Source: Empedobacter falsenii (GTDB lineage Bacteria; Bacteroidota; Bacteroidia; Flavobacteriales; Weeksellaceae). Taken from it: 53,042 bases of DNA. Position 1 is the first letter of the stretch. Each line of letters starts with the position of its first letter. Shown one piece after another: positions 14,715-24,539 of the stretch. The notes under the pieces were generated by a model. It did no database searches. It was not told the origin of the DNA and worked only from the letters and a program-made list of their open reading frames with translations. The stretch lies in assembly GCF_019308355.1 (NCBI RefSeq), contig NZ_JAAGKM010000018.1:1-53042 (forward strand), in the 5' to 3' direction. Both the position numbers and the translations under genes were made by a program.

Positions 14715-16883
14715 TTATTTTTTCTTTGCATTTTTGCTTTCGTCAACGATAGTCATTTCATCAATCAAACGTTGCGCATTAGCATACTTGTCAACTACCC
14801 ACAAAATATAACGAGAGTCCACCATAATATTACGACAAATCTCTGGATCATAATTTAAATCTGACATTGTTCCTTCCCAAACACGGTCAAAATTCAATCC
14901 GATTAATTCTCCTTTTGCATTCAATGCAGGAGAACCAGAATTACCACCAGTTGTATGGTTTGTTGCAATAAAGTTTACAGGTAATTTTCCGTTTTTATCG
15001 GCGTATTTTCCGTAATCTTTTTTATCGTATAAACTTAACATTTGTTTTGGTAAATCATACTCATAATCTCCCGGAATATATTTTTCCATTACACCTTCCA
15101 TGTGCGTTACAGGTTCGTAATAAACCGCATCGCGAGGTTGGTAACCATCAACTTTTCCGTAAGTTACACGTAAAGTTGAATTTGCATCTGGGAAGATTTT
15201 CTTGTCTGTAAATACATCCATTTGCGCTTTCATATACGTACGCATCAACTTGTTGATTTTATCTTGATTCGCTAAATATGTAGGCGTTACTTTCGTTTGA
15301 TTTGCATCTAAAATTAAACGAATTTGAGCAATTAAGGCATCTTCTTTTAAGGCTTTGATAAACTCAGCATCATTTTCAGCCAAAGTTTTGATATTTCCTA
15401 AAACAGATTGACCATTAATTTTTTTCGTTCCGTTGATTACCGAATTTCCTAAAGCTGTTTTGATATTTGCAGCAGTTGTAGTTGGTAATAAATTTTGAGG
15501 AACAACTTTGAAATAATTATCTGCTAAATCAGAAGAAATTGTTTTATCCAATTCTGGATTATAATCCTTGTGCATAGACGCAACTGTATTCAACGCTTTA
15601 GCTTTTGTTTCTGCGTAATTTTTTTGTCCAACCGCATTCAAAATATTGTTCAATGTTAACGCCATTCTGAATGTTTCTGAATTTGAGAAAAACGTTTCAG
15701 AATACATTGTGTACGCTAAATTGTAATCTTGATTTGCTTTATTAACTTGATTTAATTCAGAAATAATATTCGAATATTCACCTTTTAATTTCGGATTTTT
15801 CGCAATACGATTCATGAATTCTTGTTCATATTGTTGACGTTTTTCTACAGCTTTCGAACGGTTTAATCCTAAAACTTCGCCAATCCATTTTTTATGTGCA
15901 TTCGAAATACGCGCTTGTTTAGACGCATAAGCGATACGAGTTGCATCGTCTTCACGCATTTTTTTATCAATATGAGATAATGCAATTGTACGCACATTGA
16001 TACGCGCAGGATCAATTACATCTTTTATTTGCTGGATAGAAGAAGCTGGTAAATATTCGTCCGTCGTACCTGGGAAACCATATACAAACGTGAAATCGTC
16101 CTCACTAATTCCCGAAATATTAATTGGTAAGAAATGTTTTGGTTTGTACGGAACATTGTCTGGTGAATAATCTGCAGGTTTGTTGTTTTTATCTGCATAA
16201 ATTCTAAACATCGAGAAATCTCCTGTATGACGTGGCCAAACCCAGTTGTCTGTATCATTTCCATATTTTCCAATTGCAGAAGGTGGCGCACCAACTAAAC
16301 GAACATCTTTGTATGTTTCTGTCGTAAATTGGTAATATTTATTTCCTTTGTAAAAAGGTTTGATAAATACTGAACGATAAGCTTCTGTTTTAGTTTTTGC
16401 ATTAAAATCTTCAATATTTTTCTTGATGATTTTGTTACGATCTTCCTCCGACATATTATCGTTAACACCAGCTAAAATTGCAGTAGTTACATCTTTAATG
16501 TCTACAATAAAAGTCGCTGTTAAACCTTCGTTTGGTAATTCGTCTTTCAACTCTTTAGCCCAAAAACCATCTGTTAAATAATCATTTTCTAAAGATGAAT
16601 GTGCTTGGATTTCTCCATAACCACAGTGATGATTCGTTAATAATAAACCATTTGGAGAAATAACTTCAGAAGTACAACCGCCACCAAAGTGAGCAACTGC
16701 ATTGTTGATACTTTTATCTCCTGTACTGAAAATGTCTTTTGATGAGATTTTCAATCCCATGTCTTTCATTTCCTTTTCATTCAATTCTGTCGGAATCCAC
16801 ATTCCACCACTTTGTTGTGCAAAAACGCTAAAGTTTGCAAACAAAGCCATTAAAATAGATCCTTTAACGAATAGTTTCTTCAT
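14715..16883 (-). CDS. dpp11: S46 family dipeptidyl-peptidase, DPP11 type
   Basis: A complete 722-aa periplasmic serine peptidase releasing dipeptides from peptide N-termini. A signal peptide (about 1-22, ending FAQQ) precedes a chymotrypsin-like double barrel with an inserted helical domain. The catalytic His lies in LLTNHHCGYGE (about 85-86) and the catalytic Ser in TGGNSGSPAL (Ser649). Eighteen residues after that Ser lies Arg667 (NFDRVWEG). In this family Arg at that place marks DPP11 (Asp/Glu preferred at P1), whereas DPP7 has Gly. This supports specificity for acidic residues, useful to an amino-acid-using organism. A -7 box TATCTTTG lies on the reverse strand at 16924-16931. Confidence 0.95.
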   Translation of the reverse strand: MKKLFVKGSILMALFANFSVFAQQSGGMWIPTELNEKEMKDMGLKISSKDIFSTGDKSINNAVAHFGGGCTSEVISPNGLLLTNHHCGYGEIQAHSSLENDYLTDGFWAKELKDELPNEGLTATFIVDIKDVTTAILAGVNDNMSEEDRNKIIKKNIEDFNAKTKTEAYRSVFIKPFYKGNKYYQFTTETYKDVRLVGAPPSAIGKYGNDTDNWVWPRHTGDFSMFRIYADKNNKPADYSPDNVPYKPKHFLPINISGISEDDFTFVYGFPGTTDEYLPASSIQQIKDVIDPARINVRTIALSHIDKKMREDDATRIAYASKQARISNAHKKWIGEVLGLNRSKAVEKRQQYEQEFMNRIAKNPKLKGEYSNIISELNQVNKANQDYNLAYTMYSETFFSNSETFRMALTLNNILNAVGQKNYAETKAKALNTVASMHKDYNPELDKTISSDLADNYFKVVPQNLLPTTTAANIKTALGNSVINGTKKINGQSVLGNIKTLAENDAEFIKALKEDALIAQIRLILDANQTKVTPTYLANQDKINKLMRTYMKAQMDVFTDKKIFPDANSTLRVTYGKVDGYQPRDAVYYEPVTHMEGVMEKYIPGDYEYDLPKQMLSLYDKKDYGKYADKNGKLPVNFIATNHTTGGNSGSPALNAKGELIGLNFDRVWEGTMSDLNYDPEICRNIMVDSRYILWVVDKYANAQRLIDEMTIVDESKNAKKK

Positions 16884-17025
16884 TTTTATTTGATTATTTT
16901 ATTCTACCGATTTCTTAGAATTCCAAAGATAAAGATTTTTATTCAATCGTTAATGAATTGCTTAAAACCATTATTATTAGTGGTGTTGCTAATCGATTTT
17001 AATTACTTTTGTTAAAAAATATATT

Positions 17026-17880
17026 ATGCCAAAAATTTTACTTTATCTTTTAATAGCTTTTACTTTTACATCTTGTGCCATAAACGAAGTTGTAGATTTA
17101 TCTAATCCTAATGAAATAAGATATTCTAATGAAACAGATTTAAAGGGAATGAAACATTTAATTGAAAAATTAAAGGATAAAACTTCTGAGAAAAATTTAG
17201 AAATCTTAAAGAATAATGCAAATAAAGATTTAACATTCAATGAATTTATTACATTTCTAAAAACACTTGATTTGAATGGAAATAGACAAAATGATAAGTT
17301 CGAAGATTTGTATAAAGTTCAAGAAGAATTAAATTCTTTAGATTTTATGTTTTATAGAATTGATTATAACGAAAAGGATTTTAAATTTTTAATTATCAAT
17401 AAGGCAAATTCTATTTTAGATTTGAATAATAATATTAGTAAGATCCAAGTCGTTTCTGAAAAGATTAATGCTAAAAAACAAGCACAATTTGATGCAGATT
17501 TAAAGAAGTTAAAGAAAAAGGAACGTAATAGTCCGTTAGTCAATTTAATGAGATCGCAGAATAAATCAACATTAATAAGTTTCGGTAATATTAAATATTC
17601 TTTTGATAAGAATATCTTTAAAAAGACAATAGATGTTAATCAATTTAAAGAAAGTTATTTACCTGCTGAACTTGATGAAGAAAATAGAAACTTATTAATG
17701 ACAATGTTAAGCCAATACAAAGTTAATTTTAAATATACTTTTGCAGCTCCAATTAAAAATATTTCTATTAAAGATGCTTTATTTTCAGCTGATCGAAAAA
17801 CTTTTTCGAAAGAATATTCACTTATTGAATTACTAAATGAGCCTGAATTAAATAATTTCACAGTAGAATTAGAGGATTAA
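17026..17880 (+). CDS. Hypothetical lipoprotein, 284 aa
   Basis: A lipoprotein signal with lipobox FTSC and acylated Cys17 begins the protein. The mature part is helical and Lys/Asn rich: TDLKGMKHLIEKLKDKTSEK, then a middle segment with KKQAQFDADLKKLKKKERN. The C-terminal half has more strands (INFKYTFAAP-like). No family is recognised. The general plan (lipoprotein with a long charged helix region, then a beta domain) is common among Flavobacteriia orphan lipoproteins. TACTTTTG at 17004-17011 is a possible -7 box. Confidence 0.8.
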   Translation: MPKILLYLLIAFTFTSCAINEVVDLSNPNEIRYSNETDLKGMKHLIEKLKDKTSEKNLEILKNNANKDLTFNEFITFLKTLDLNGNRQNDKFEDLYKVQEELNSLDFMFYRIDYNEKDFKFLIINKANSILDLNNNISKIQVVSEKINAKKQAQFDADLKKLKKKERNSPLVNLMRSQNKSTLISFGNIKYSFDKNIFKKTIDVNQFKESYLPAELDEENRNLLMTMLSQYKVNFKYTFAAPIKNISIKDALFSADRKTFSKEYSLIELLNEPELNNFTVELED

Positions 17881-17926
17881 TTTCTTTTAAAAATTCGTAA
17901 ATTTGACATTCGAAAAACATTGTGAA

Positions 17927-18640
17927 ATGAAACAAATTGTCGAATTCCAAGATTTAGGAATTAACAGAGATTACCAAGAAATTTGGGATTATCAAGAAAG
18001 TCTTTTAGCAGAAAATATAGCCGTAAAACAATATAATAGAGCGCAAGAAAAGGAGGGAAGTTCAGATTTTAAAAACACTAAAAATCATTTACTTTTTGTA
18101 GAACATCCGCATGTTTATACACTTGGAAAAAGTGGACATTTAGAAAATATGTTAGCTTCGAGTGATAAATTAAACGAAATAAATGCAACTTTTGTGAAAA
18201 CGAATCGTGGCGGAGATATTACTTATCATGGACCACAACAATTAGTTGGTTATCCTATTATTGATTTGGATACTTTCAAGCCAGATATTCATTTGTATAT
18301 GCGCAATTTGGAAGAAGTGATTATTAAAACTATTGCCGAATATGGATTAAAAGGTGAGCGTTCTCAAGGAGAAACTGGTGTTTGGTTGGATGTTGGTCGA
18401 CCTTTTGCTCGAAAAATTTGTGCAATGGGCGTTAAGGCTTCCCGTTGGGTAACGATGCATGGTTTTGCGCTAAATGTGAATACAGATTTGCGTTATTTTG
18501 AATACATTGTTCCATGCGGAATTCAGGATAAAGCTGTAGCTTCATTGGAAAGAGAACTTGGACATCAGGTAGATATGAACGAAGTGAAAGCGTTTACAAA
18601 AAAACATTTTGCAGAAGTTTTTGATGTAGAATTTAAATAA
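17927..18640 (+). CDS. lipB: Octanoyl-[acyl-carrier-protein]:protein transferase LipB
   Basis: 237 aa from the ATG at 17927; an upstream TTG at 17903 is in frame but overlaps a -7 box TAAATTTG (17898-17905), so it is rejected. LipB moves octanoate from ACP to lipoyl domains as the first step of lipoate synthesis. Motifs: RGGDITYHGP (94-103), catalytic Lys163 in RKICAMGVK and catalytic Cys197 in VPCGIQDKAVASL. The 34-residue gap between them matches E. coli LipB. No lipA is visible in the window. A terminator follows directly. Confidence 0.96.
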   Translation: MKQIVEFQDLGINRDYQEIWDYQESLLAENIAVKQYNRAQEKEGSSDFKNTKNHLLFVEHPHVYTLGKSGHLENMLASSDKLNEINATFVKTNRGGDITYHGPQQLVGYPIIDLDTFKPDIHLYMRNLEEVIIKTIAEYGLKGERSQGETGVWLDVGRPFARKICAMGVKASRWVTMHGFALNVNTDLRYFEYIVPCGIQDKAVASLERELGHQVDMNEVKAFTKKHFAEVFDVEFK

Positions 18641-18665
18641 GATAATTCAAAAATATAATCTATTT

Positions 18666-18692
18666 TTAAAGACCGTTTTTACGGTCTTTTTT
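18666..18692 (+). terminator. Intrinsic terminator after lipB
   Basis: AAAGACCGT-tttt-ACGGTCTTTT with a T run. Its T run ends only about 8 bases before the ATG of the PUL regulator gene. Confidence 0.88.
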
Positions 18693-18700
18693 ATTGCACA

Positions 18701-21418
18701 ATGAGAAGCTTATTTATTCTATTTTTACTTGTTTCCACTTATAGCAAATCTCAATCGTTTGCGCCAATTATTTCGAATTATTCTAAAAGCGAATATTTGG
18801 GCGAATCGCCTATTTGGGATATTACAGAAAATAACAAGCAAGGAAAAGTATATTTTGCGAACAATAGAAATATCTTAGAATATGACGGTAATTTTTGGGA
18901 AAAATATTCGCCAAATAGCTTAACAATTATACGTTCTGTTTTTACAATGAATAATGTATTGTATTCAGGTGCATTAAATAATTTTGGATATTGGAAAACG
19001 ATTGAAGGAAAGAAAGTTTACATTTCAATTTCAGATAAATTCAAAAGTTTTGAAGGATTAGAACAAGAAGAAATCTGGAAAATATTTTATCATAATCGTT
19101 CTATTTATTTTCAATCGTTCAATTATCTTTTTCAATTTGATGGTAAAACAGTTAAACGATACAAATTACCTGCGCTTTCTTCTTACGTTTATCTGGTGAA
19201 AGGTAAAATGTTAGTAGCGACTATTTCTAAAGGTATTTTCGAATTTAATAATGGACATTTTGAGCCGTTATTTGAAATTGAAAAAGGTAAATCAATTGTC
19301 ATTCATGGAATAGAAAAATATGATAATGATTATTTAGTTGGTACATTAACAGAAGGAATTTTCAAGTACAACAAAACAGCTGGTTTACAAGAGTTCAATG
19401 TGGAATTCAATAAAATGCTAAAGAATTATTTAGTGTTAAAAATGATTCGATTAGAAGATAAATTAATCATTGGAACATCAAATAATGGGATTTATGTATA
19501 TGATTTAAAAACTAATTCTTACAAAAATTACAATCAAAACTCTGGGTTAATCAGTAATACAATCCAAAATATAAGAATAGATTCTAAAGGAAATGCTTGG
19601 CTTGGAACGGACAAAGGTATTTCGAAAATAGAATTGAAAAACAAAACTCAACTTTTATATGATTACAATGGTCATTTAGGAAATGTTTTTTCGTTCGACT
19701 TTTATAAGGATAATATTTTGCTGGGAACAAATCATGGATTTTATAATTATTCAAATACTTCAAACCAAACAAATTCAGTTCTCGAAAAAGGTTTAATTTG
19801 GAATATAACAAATATTGATAATACAATTTATGTTTCGGATAGTTGGGGAACTTACATTTATTCAGGACTATTGAATAAGATTTCTTCTACAAATGGAGGT
19901 TTTAAATTGATCAAAAATGGAAATAAATTATATCAATCATCTTTTACGGGAATCAATGAATATATACAAGGTTCTCATAAAGAATCTACTAAAGTTTCTA
20001 GTTTAACTATTCCTATTATTGATTTTGTTATTGTCGAAAATAAAATTTTAGGAACTGGAAAAAATGGTGGTTTATATTTATTTGATCTTAAAAATAGAAC
20101 AGGTAAGGAGATATTTTACCAACATAAAAAATTAGTTAATCCGCAAACTATTCTCGAAGATAACAAGGTTTTTGTATTGATTGATGATCAACATTTAGTC
20201 CGTTATGATATAAATAAAAATTTATTTTCTGACGAGAATTTAGATTCAAAATTAAAGAATATTAATCGAATTCGTTATTTAAAAGAGAATCGTTATTTAG
20301 TTGAAGCGGATAATATTCTGTATTATTCTAAAGTGGAACAGAATAAATTGATTCATTATTTAATTCCCAAAAAATTGTATGATGGAAAATTGGTTGATGA
20401 CAATTTAACGGCTAAAATCAACGATCAGTTTTTATATATTAACCTCGAAAACGGATTATTGAAATATGATTTAAAATCTATACGTCGTGAATTACCAAAG
20501 ATTAAAATTAAAGCAAAAATCAATCAAACGGTTTTGAATAATGAGCCTAATATTGAGTATTCAAATAATTATATAGATTTTTATGTTTCAATTGTGAATG
20601 ATGATTTTGCGAATTATCAATTATATTATCAATTAAATAACTCTAAAATTCAACCACTTAATCAGCCAATAATTAATTATAAACAATTAGAAAGTGGTTC
20701 ATATCAATTGTCAATTTATGCTTTAAAAGATGGAAATTTTGTTGAGTTGAATCATTTTGATTTTAGGGTTAAAAAGATTTGGTATTTATCAAATTTGATG
20801 ATATTATTTTATATTTTATTAATTGTTGGATCGATTCTGGCTATTTATAAGTATAACAGAATGAAGTTGAAACAAAGTTTCAGAATTAAACAAAAGCAAT
20901 TTGAATATGAATTGAATTTGATGGAAATGAAACATCAACAAGAGTTGAAAGAATTAAATCATCATAAAGAAAAACAACATTTAGAAACTTCTTTACAAAC
21001 GAAATCTACAGAATTGGCAGGACAAGCTTTGAAATTAGCTAATCAACGTGCTATGATCCTAGAAATTAATCAATTGTTTTCTCAATTGGAAATGAATGAA
21101 ATCAATAAAAAATTAAAAAAGAAATTTGAGAAAACGTTTTCGGAATATAGTTACAACAGAAATGAATGGCAAAATTTCGAATTAAATATTCAGGAAATTC
21201 ACCAAGATTTTATTAAGAGATTAGCTGACAAGTATTCTAATTTAACTGCGAAAGACTTAAAACTGTGTGTTTTCCTTCGAATGAATTTATCAACCAAAGA
21301 GATTGCTCCTTTAATGCACCTTAATTATCGATCAGTAGAACTACAACGATATAGATTACGCAAAAAAATGCAAATTCCTTCTGAGATAAACCTAAATAAG
21401 TATATGATTAATTTTTAA
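18701..21418 (+). CDS. Membrane HTH regulator with Reg_prop propeller and YYY domains (PUL regulator)
   Basis: 905 aa. A signal peptide (about 1-17) precedes a periplasmic two-component-regulator-type propeller, with repeats such as GESPIWDITENNKQGKVYFA and IRIDSKGNAWLGTDKGISKI. A YYY (triple tyrosine) domain lies around 600-680, followed by one membrane helix (about 690-710), a long Gln/Lys/Glu coiled coil and a C-terminal LuxR/GerE-like HTH (LSTKEIAPLMHLNYRSVELQRYRLRKKM). It resembles a hybrid sensor that has lost its kinase and binds DNA from the membrane. Immediately upstream of susC, it is the likely sensor and activator of the locus. Its ATG lies right behind the lipB terminator, leaving no room for a promoter between them. 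Confidence 0.92.
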   Translation: MRSLFILFLLVSTYSKSQSFAPIISNYSKSEYLGESPIWDITENNKQGKVYFANNRNILEYDGNFWEKYSPNSLTIIRSVFTMNNVLYSGALNNFGYWKTIEGKKVYISISDKFKSFEGLEQEEIWKIFYHNRSIYFQSFNYLFQFDGKTVKRYKLPALSSYVYLVKGKMLVATISKGIFEFNNGHFEPLFEIEKGKSIVIHGIEKYDNDYLVGTLTEGIFKYNKTAGLQEFNVEFNKMLKNYLVLKMIRLEDKLIIGTSNNGIYVYDLKTNSYKNYNQNSGLISNTIQNIRIDSKGNAWLGTDKGISKIELKNKTQLLYDYNGHLGNVFSFDFYKDNILLGTNHGFYNYSNTSNQTNSVLEKGLIWNITNIDNTIYVSDSWGTYIYSGLLNKISSTNGGFKLIKNGNKLYQSSFTGINEYIQGSHKESTKVSSLTIPIIDFVIVENKILGTGKNGGLYLFDLKNRTGKEIFYQHKKLVNPQTILEDNKVFVLIDDQHLVRYDINKNLFSDENLDSKLKNINRIRYLKENRYLVEADNILYYSKVEQNKLIHYLIPKKLYDGKLVDDNLTAKINDQFLYINLENGLLKYDLKSIRRELPKIKIKAKINQTVLNNEPNIEYSNNYIDFYVSIVNDDFANYQLYYQLNNSKIQPLNQPIINYKQLESGSYQLSIYALKDGNFVELNHFDFRVKKIWYLSNLMILFYILLIVGSILAIYKYNRMKLKQSFRIKQKQFEYELNLMEMKHQQELKELNHHKEKQHLETSLQTKSTELAGQALKLANQRAMILEINQLFSQLEMNEINKKLKKKFEKTFSEYSYNRNEWQNFELNIQEIHQDFIKRLADKYSNLTAKDLKLCVFLRMNLSTKEIAPLMHLNYRSVELQRYRLRKKMQIPSEINLNKYMINF

Positions 21419-21540
21419 ATATCGGAAAATAAATTACATCATAACTACATCATGTTGTAAATGTAATATTTTGTAATTATTTGATATTTAGTTTGATATG
21501 TTTTATTTTTTTAGAAAATTATTCTAACTAAAATTATTAC

Positions 21541-21573
21541 TTGTTAATCAAGTGTTAAAACATTCTATTTTTG
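21541..21573 (+). promoter_or_regulatory. Promoter of the susC operon (TTG-N22-TATTTTTG)
   Basis: TTG at 21541-21543 and the -7 box TATTTTTG at 21566-21573 fit the Bacteroidota promoter pattern. The 178 bases between the regulator stop and the susC ATG are A/T rich and are the likely target of the regulator. The ATG is 23 bases after the box. Confidence 0.62.
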
Positions 21574-21596
21574 AAATAACCATTTATTGAAATAGA

Positions 21597-24521
21597 ATGA
21601 AAAAATATTTTCTTCCATTATTTATTCTCGGGTCTTTCTGTGTAAATGCCCAAGTTACTAACGATTCTATACAGATAGGAGATCCTTTTGAAAGTGATTC
21701 TATTATACTAGATCAAGCCGTTGTGGTTGGATATGGTACTGTTAAGAAATCAGATCTTACATCAGCTGTTTCATCAGCTAATGCTAAAGACATTACGCAA
21801 ATTGCAAGTACAACTGCCATGCAGTCTTTGCAGGGTAAATTAGCAGGGGTTAACATCATAAACTCTGATGCACCTGGTACACCACCAACTGTAGTTATTC
21901 GTGGTATGGGTACAGCTTTGGGAGGTAAAGCACCATTGTATGTTGTGGATGGATTAATTGTTCCAAATATTAATAATATTAATCCAAATGACATTGAAAA
22001 AATTGATGTTTTAAAAGATGCAGCATCTTCAGCTATTTATGGAGTTCGTGGTGCAAACGGTGTTGTTGTTGTAACAACTAAACGTGGTAAAACAGGAAAG
22101 ATAAGAGTTAACTATGATTCATATATTGGAGTAAGAAATACTATGAATATGGTAGATATGGCTGATGCAGATCAATATATTACTTACTTTAATGAGCAAC
22201 AAAGGGCAAATAACGAAAAGAGTTTTTTGAGTGAAAATCAACGTTATAACACAGATTGGTTTGATGAAATTATGAAAACAGGTCAACTAATTAGTAATAA
22301 CGTTAGTTTGTCTGGTGCAGGTGAAAATATTAATTACTTGTTCAGTCTTAATAATTTTGAAGAAAAAGGAATTTTAGATGGAAACAATTATAAACGCACA
22401 ACAGTTCGTAATAACAATGATTATAAATTGTTTGATGGAAAACTTAAAATTAAACAAAATGTAAGTGCTACTTTTACACGTGAAATTCCGAAATCTTATG
22501 GTGCTTTTGATACTGCATTTCGTCAATCACCATTAGTTCCTGTTAGATATGATGATGGAAAATGGGGACAACCTTTTTGGAATAAAACGACTGGAGAGGT
22601 AACTTATCTTTTAAATCCTGGAGATGGTTCTGGAAAATTAAATTCGCATGGTAATCCAGTTGCGGGAGCATATTATGATAATCAAAAAATAAATGCTACA
22701 ATTCTTCAAGGGAGTATTGATGCAGTATTGAATCTTACTAAAGGATTAGACTTTACATCTCGTGCAGGTGCAACTAAATATTGGTATAAGAAAAGAACTT
22801 TTACACCAAATAAACAAACTTGGTTAGCTGCTGATCCTACAAGAACGGCTGCACAGTTTGAAATAGAAAAAATAAAATCTACAAATGTAGGTGTTACGAC
22901 TTGGGCAGATAATTCATTAGCATTTAATGAAATCGAAACGTTTAGATAGTCTTGGGAGAATTTTGTAACATTTGAACGTAAATTTGGGAATCATTCAATT
23001 AACGCAGTTGCAGGAGTTTCAGCAGAAAAAAAAGGTATAGGTACTTATAGTAATGTCACTGTATATGATGTTCCTGATAAAGAACAATATTGGGCTGAAA
23101 ATCATGCTACAGGTTCATACGATAGAAATTATGAACAAAAGAATTATACACCAAGAGCCTTAGCTTCTTATTTTGGTCGTGTTCAATATAATTTTGACAA
23201 TAAATATTATGTTACGGGTATTATTAGACGCGATGGATCAAGTGCTTTCAAACAAAACAAAGAATTCTGGGGTACTTTCCCTTCTGTGTCTGTTGCATGG
23301 AACATTTCAAATGAAGATTTCTTGAAAGATTCTCAAACAATTAATTTCTTAAAATTAAGAGGAGGTTGGGGTCGTTTAGGAAATGATGAAGTTCCATTCA
23401 ATCAAACAAATATTTATCAAGGCAATGGAAGTACAAATTATAACTATGTATTTGGACCAGGGCAAGATTTAATTTTTGGAGCTTACATTGGAACACCAGC
23501 AAAAAATATTTCTTGGGAAATTGTAGAGGAATTAAGCGTAGGAATTGATTTCACATTATTTAATAATAAATTGTCTGGTAATGTAGATTATTACAAAAAA
23601 AATACAAAGAATGCTATTCTAAATGTGAAACCACTTCTAAATAGTGCATATAGTGATAAATTTTATGATCATGCAGCTGAGATAGAGAATAAAGGATTTG
23701 AAATTGCTTTAAATTGGCAAAACACAACTCCTTCAGGGTTTAGATATTCTATAGGAGGTAACTTCAATTACAATAAGAATGAAGTATTAAATGTAGAAGA
23801 TGCTTATGCAGGTATGACAGGAGGTTCATTAGGAAATGGACAAATTGTTAAACGCTTAGAAGCAGGTCAAGCATTAGGATCTTTTTGGTTGTATGAGGTC
23901 GAGGGTGTTTGGCAAACACAAGACGAAATTAATAACAATGCACATATTTCAAATGCTAAACCAGGACACTTACGATACAAAGATCAAAATGGTGATGGAA
24001 TCATCAATGATTTAGATAAAAAATTCATGGGAACTTATATTCCAAAATATAACTACGGAATCAATGTTAGTTTAGAATATAAAAATTTCGATTTAACGAT
24101 TAGCGGTTACGGAGCTGGAGGTAACAAGATTTACAATGGTATCAAAAATACACGTTTAGGAGGGGAAAATATAACAGTTGATATGTTTAACGATCGTTGG
24201 ACAGGTGCAGGAACTTCCAATACTAACCCAGGAGCAGAAAGAGGTCAAGAAGCGTCTTCATATTATTTAGAAAAAGGAGACTACTTCCGTTTAAGTAACG
24301 TAACATTAGGATATAATTTTCGTGATAAAATAGATTTTATTAAAAATCTGAGAATCTATGCGAGTGCTCAAAATTTATTTATCATTACAAAATATTCAGG
24401 ATTTACACCAGAGTTAAACGCATATAATAATGAAGGGGATCCATATGGTACTACTGGTGTAGATTTTTCTGCATATCCTAATATGAGAACTTTCTTGGTT
24501 GGATTAAATGTTGAATTCTAA
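21597..24521 (+). pseudogene. SusC/RagA-family TonB-linked outer-membrane receptor, interrupted by one in-frame stop
   Basis: The frame spans 975 codons with one TAG at 22947-22949, splitting it into 450 codons and a long second part; both share the same frame and align as one SusC protein. Signal peptide (about 1-19, VNAQ), then directly the TonB-box/plug region (DQAVVVGYGTVKKSDLTSAV, SLQGKLAGVNII, VVIRGMGTALGG, YGVRGANGVVVVTTKRG). The barrel follows and ends with the aromatic GLNVEF strand. The N-terminal carboxypeptidase-regulatory-like domain usual in SusC is absent. Around the stop the sequence reads NEIETFR-stop-SWENFVTFERKFGNH, where relatives have Tyr, so one TAT/TAC to TAG change would explain it. 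With susD it would import glucan oligomers. Confidence 0.9.
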
Positions 24522-24539
24522 TCTTAAAATTTTAAAACA

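Noticed and set aside
17903-17903. TTG start for lipB
   Set aside because: It sits in a TAAATTTG -7 box; the ATG at 17927 gives the normal LipB N-terminus.
22947-22949. TAG in susC read as an amino acid (stop-codon recoding)
   Set aside because: No suppressor tRNA or recoding signal is visible in the window, and a single substitution from Tyr is simpler.
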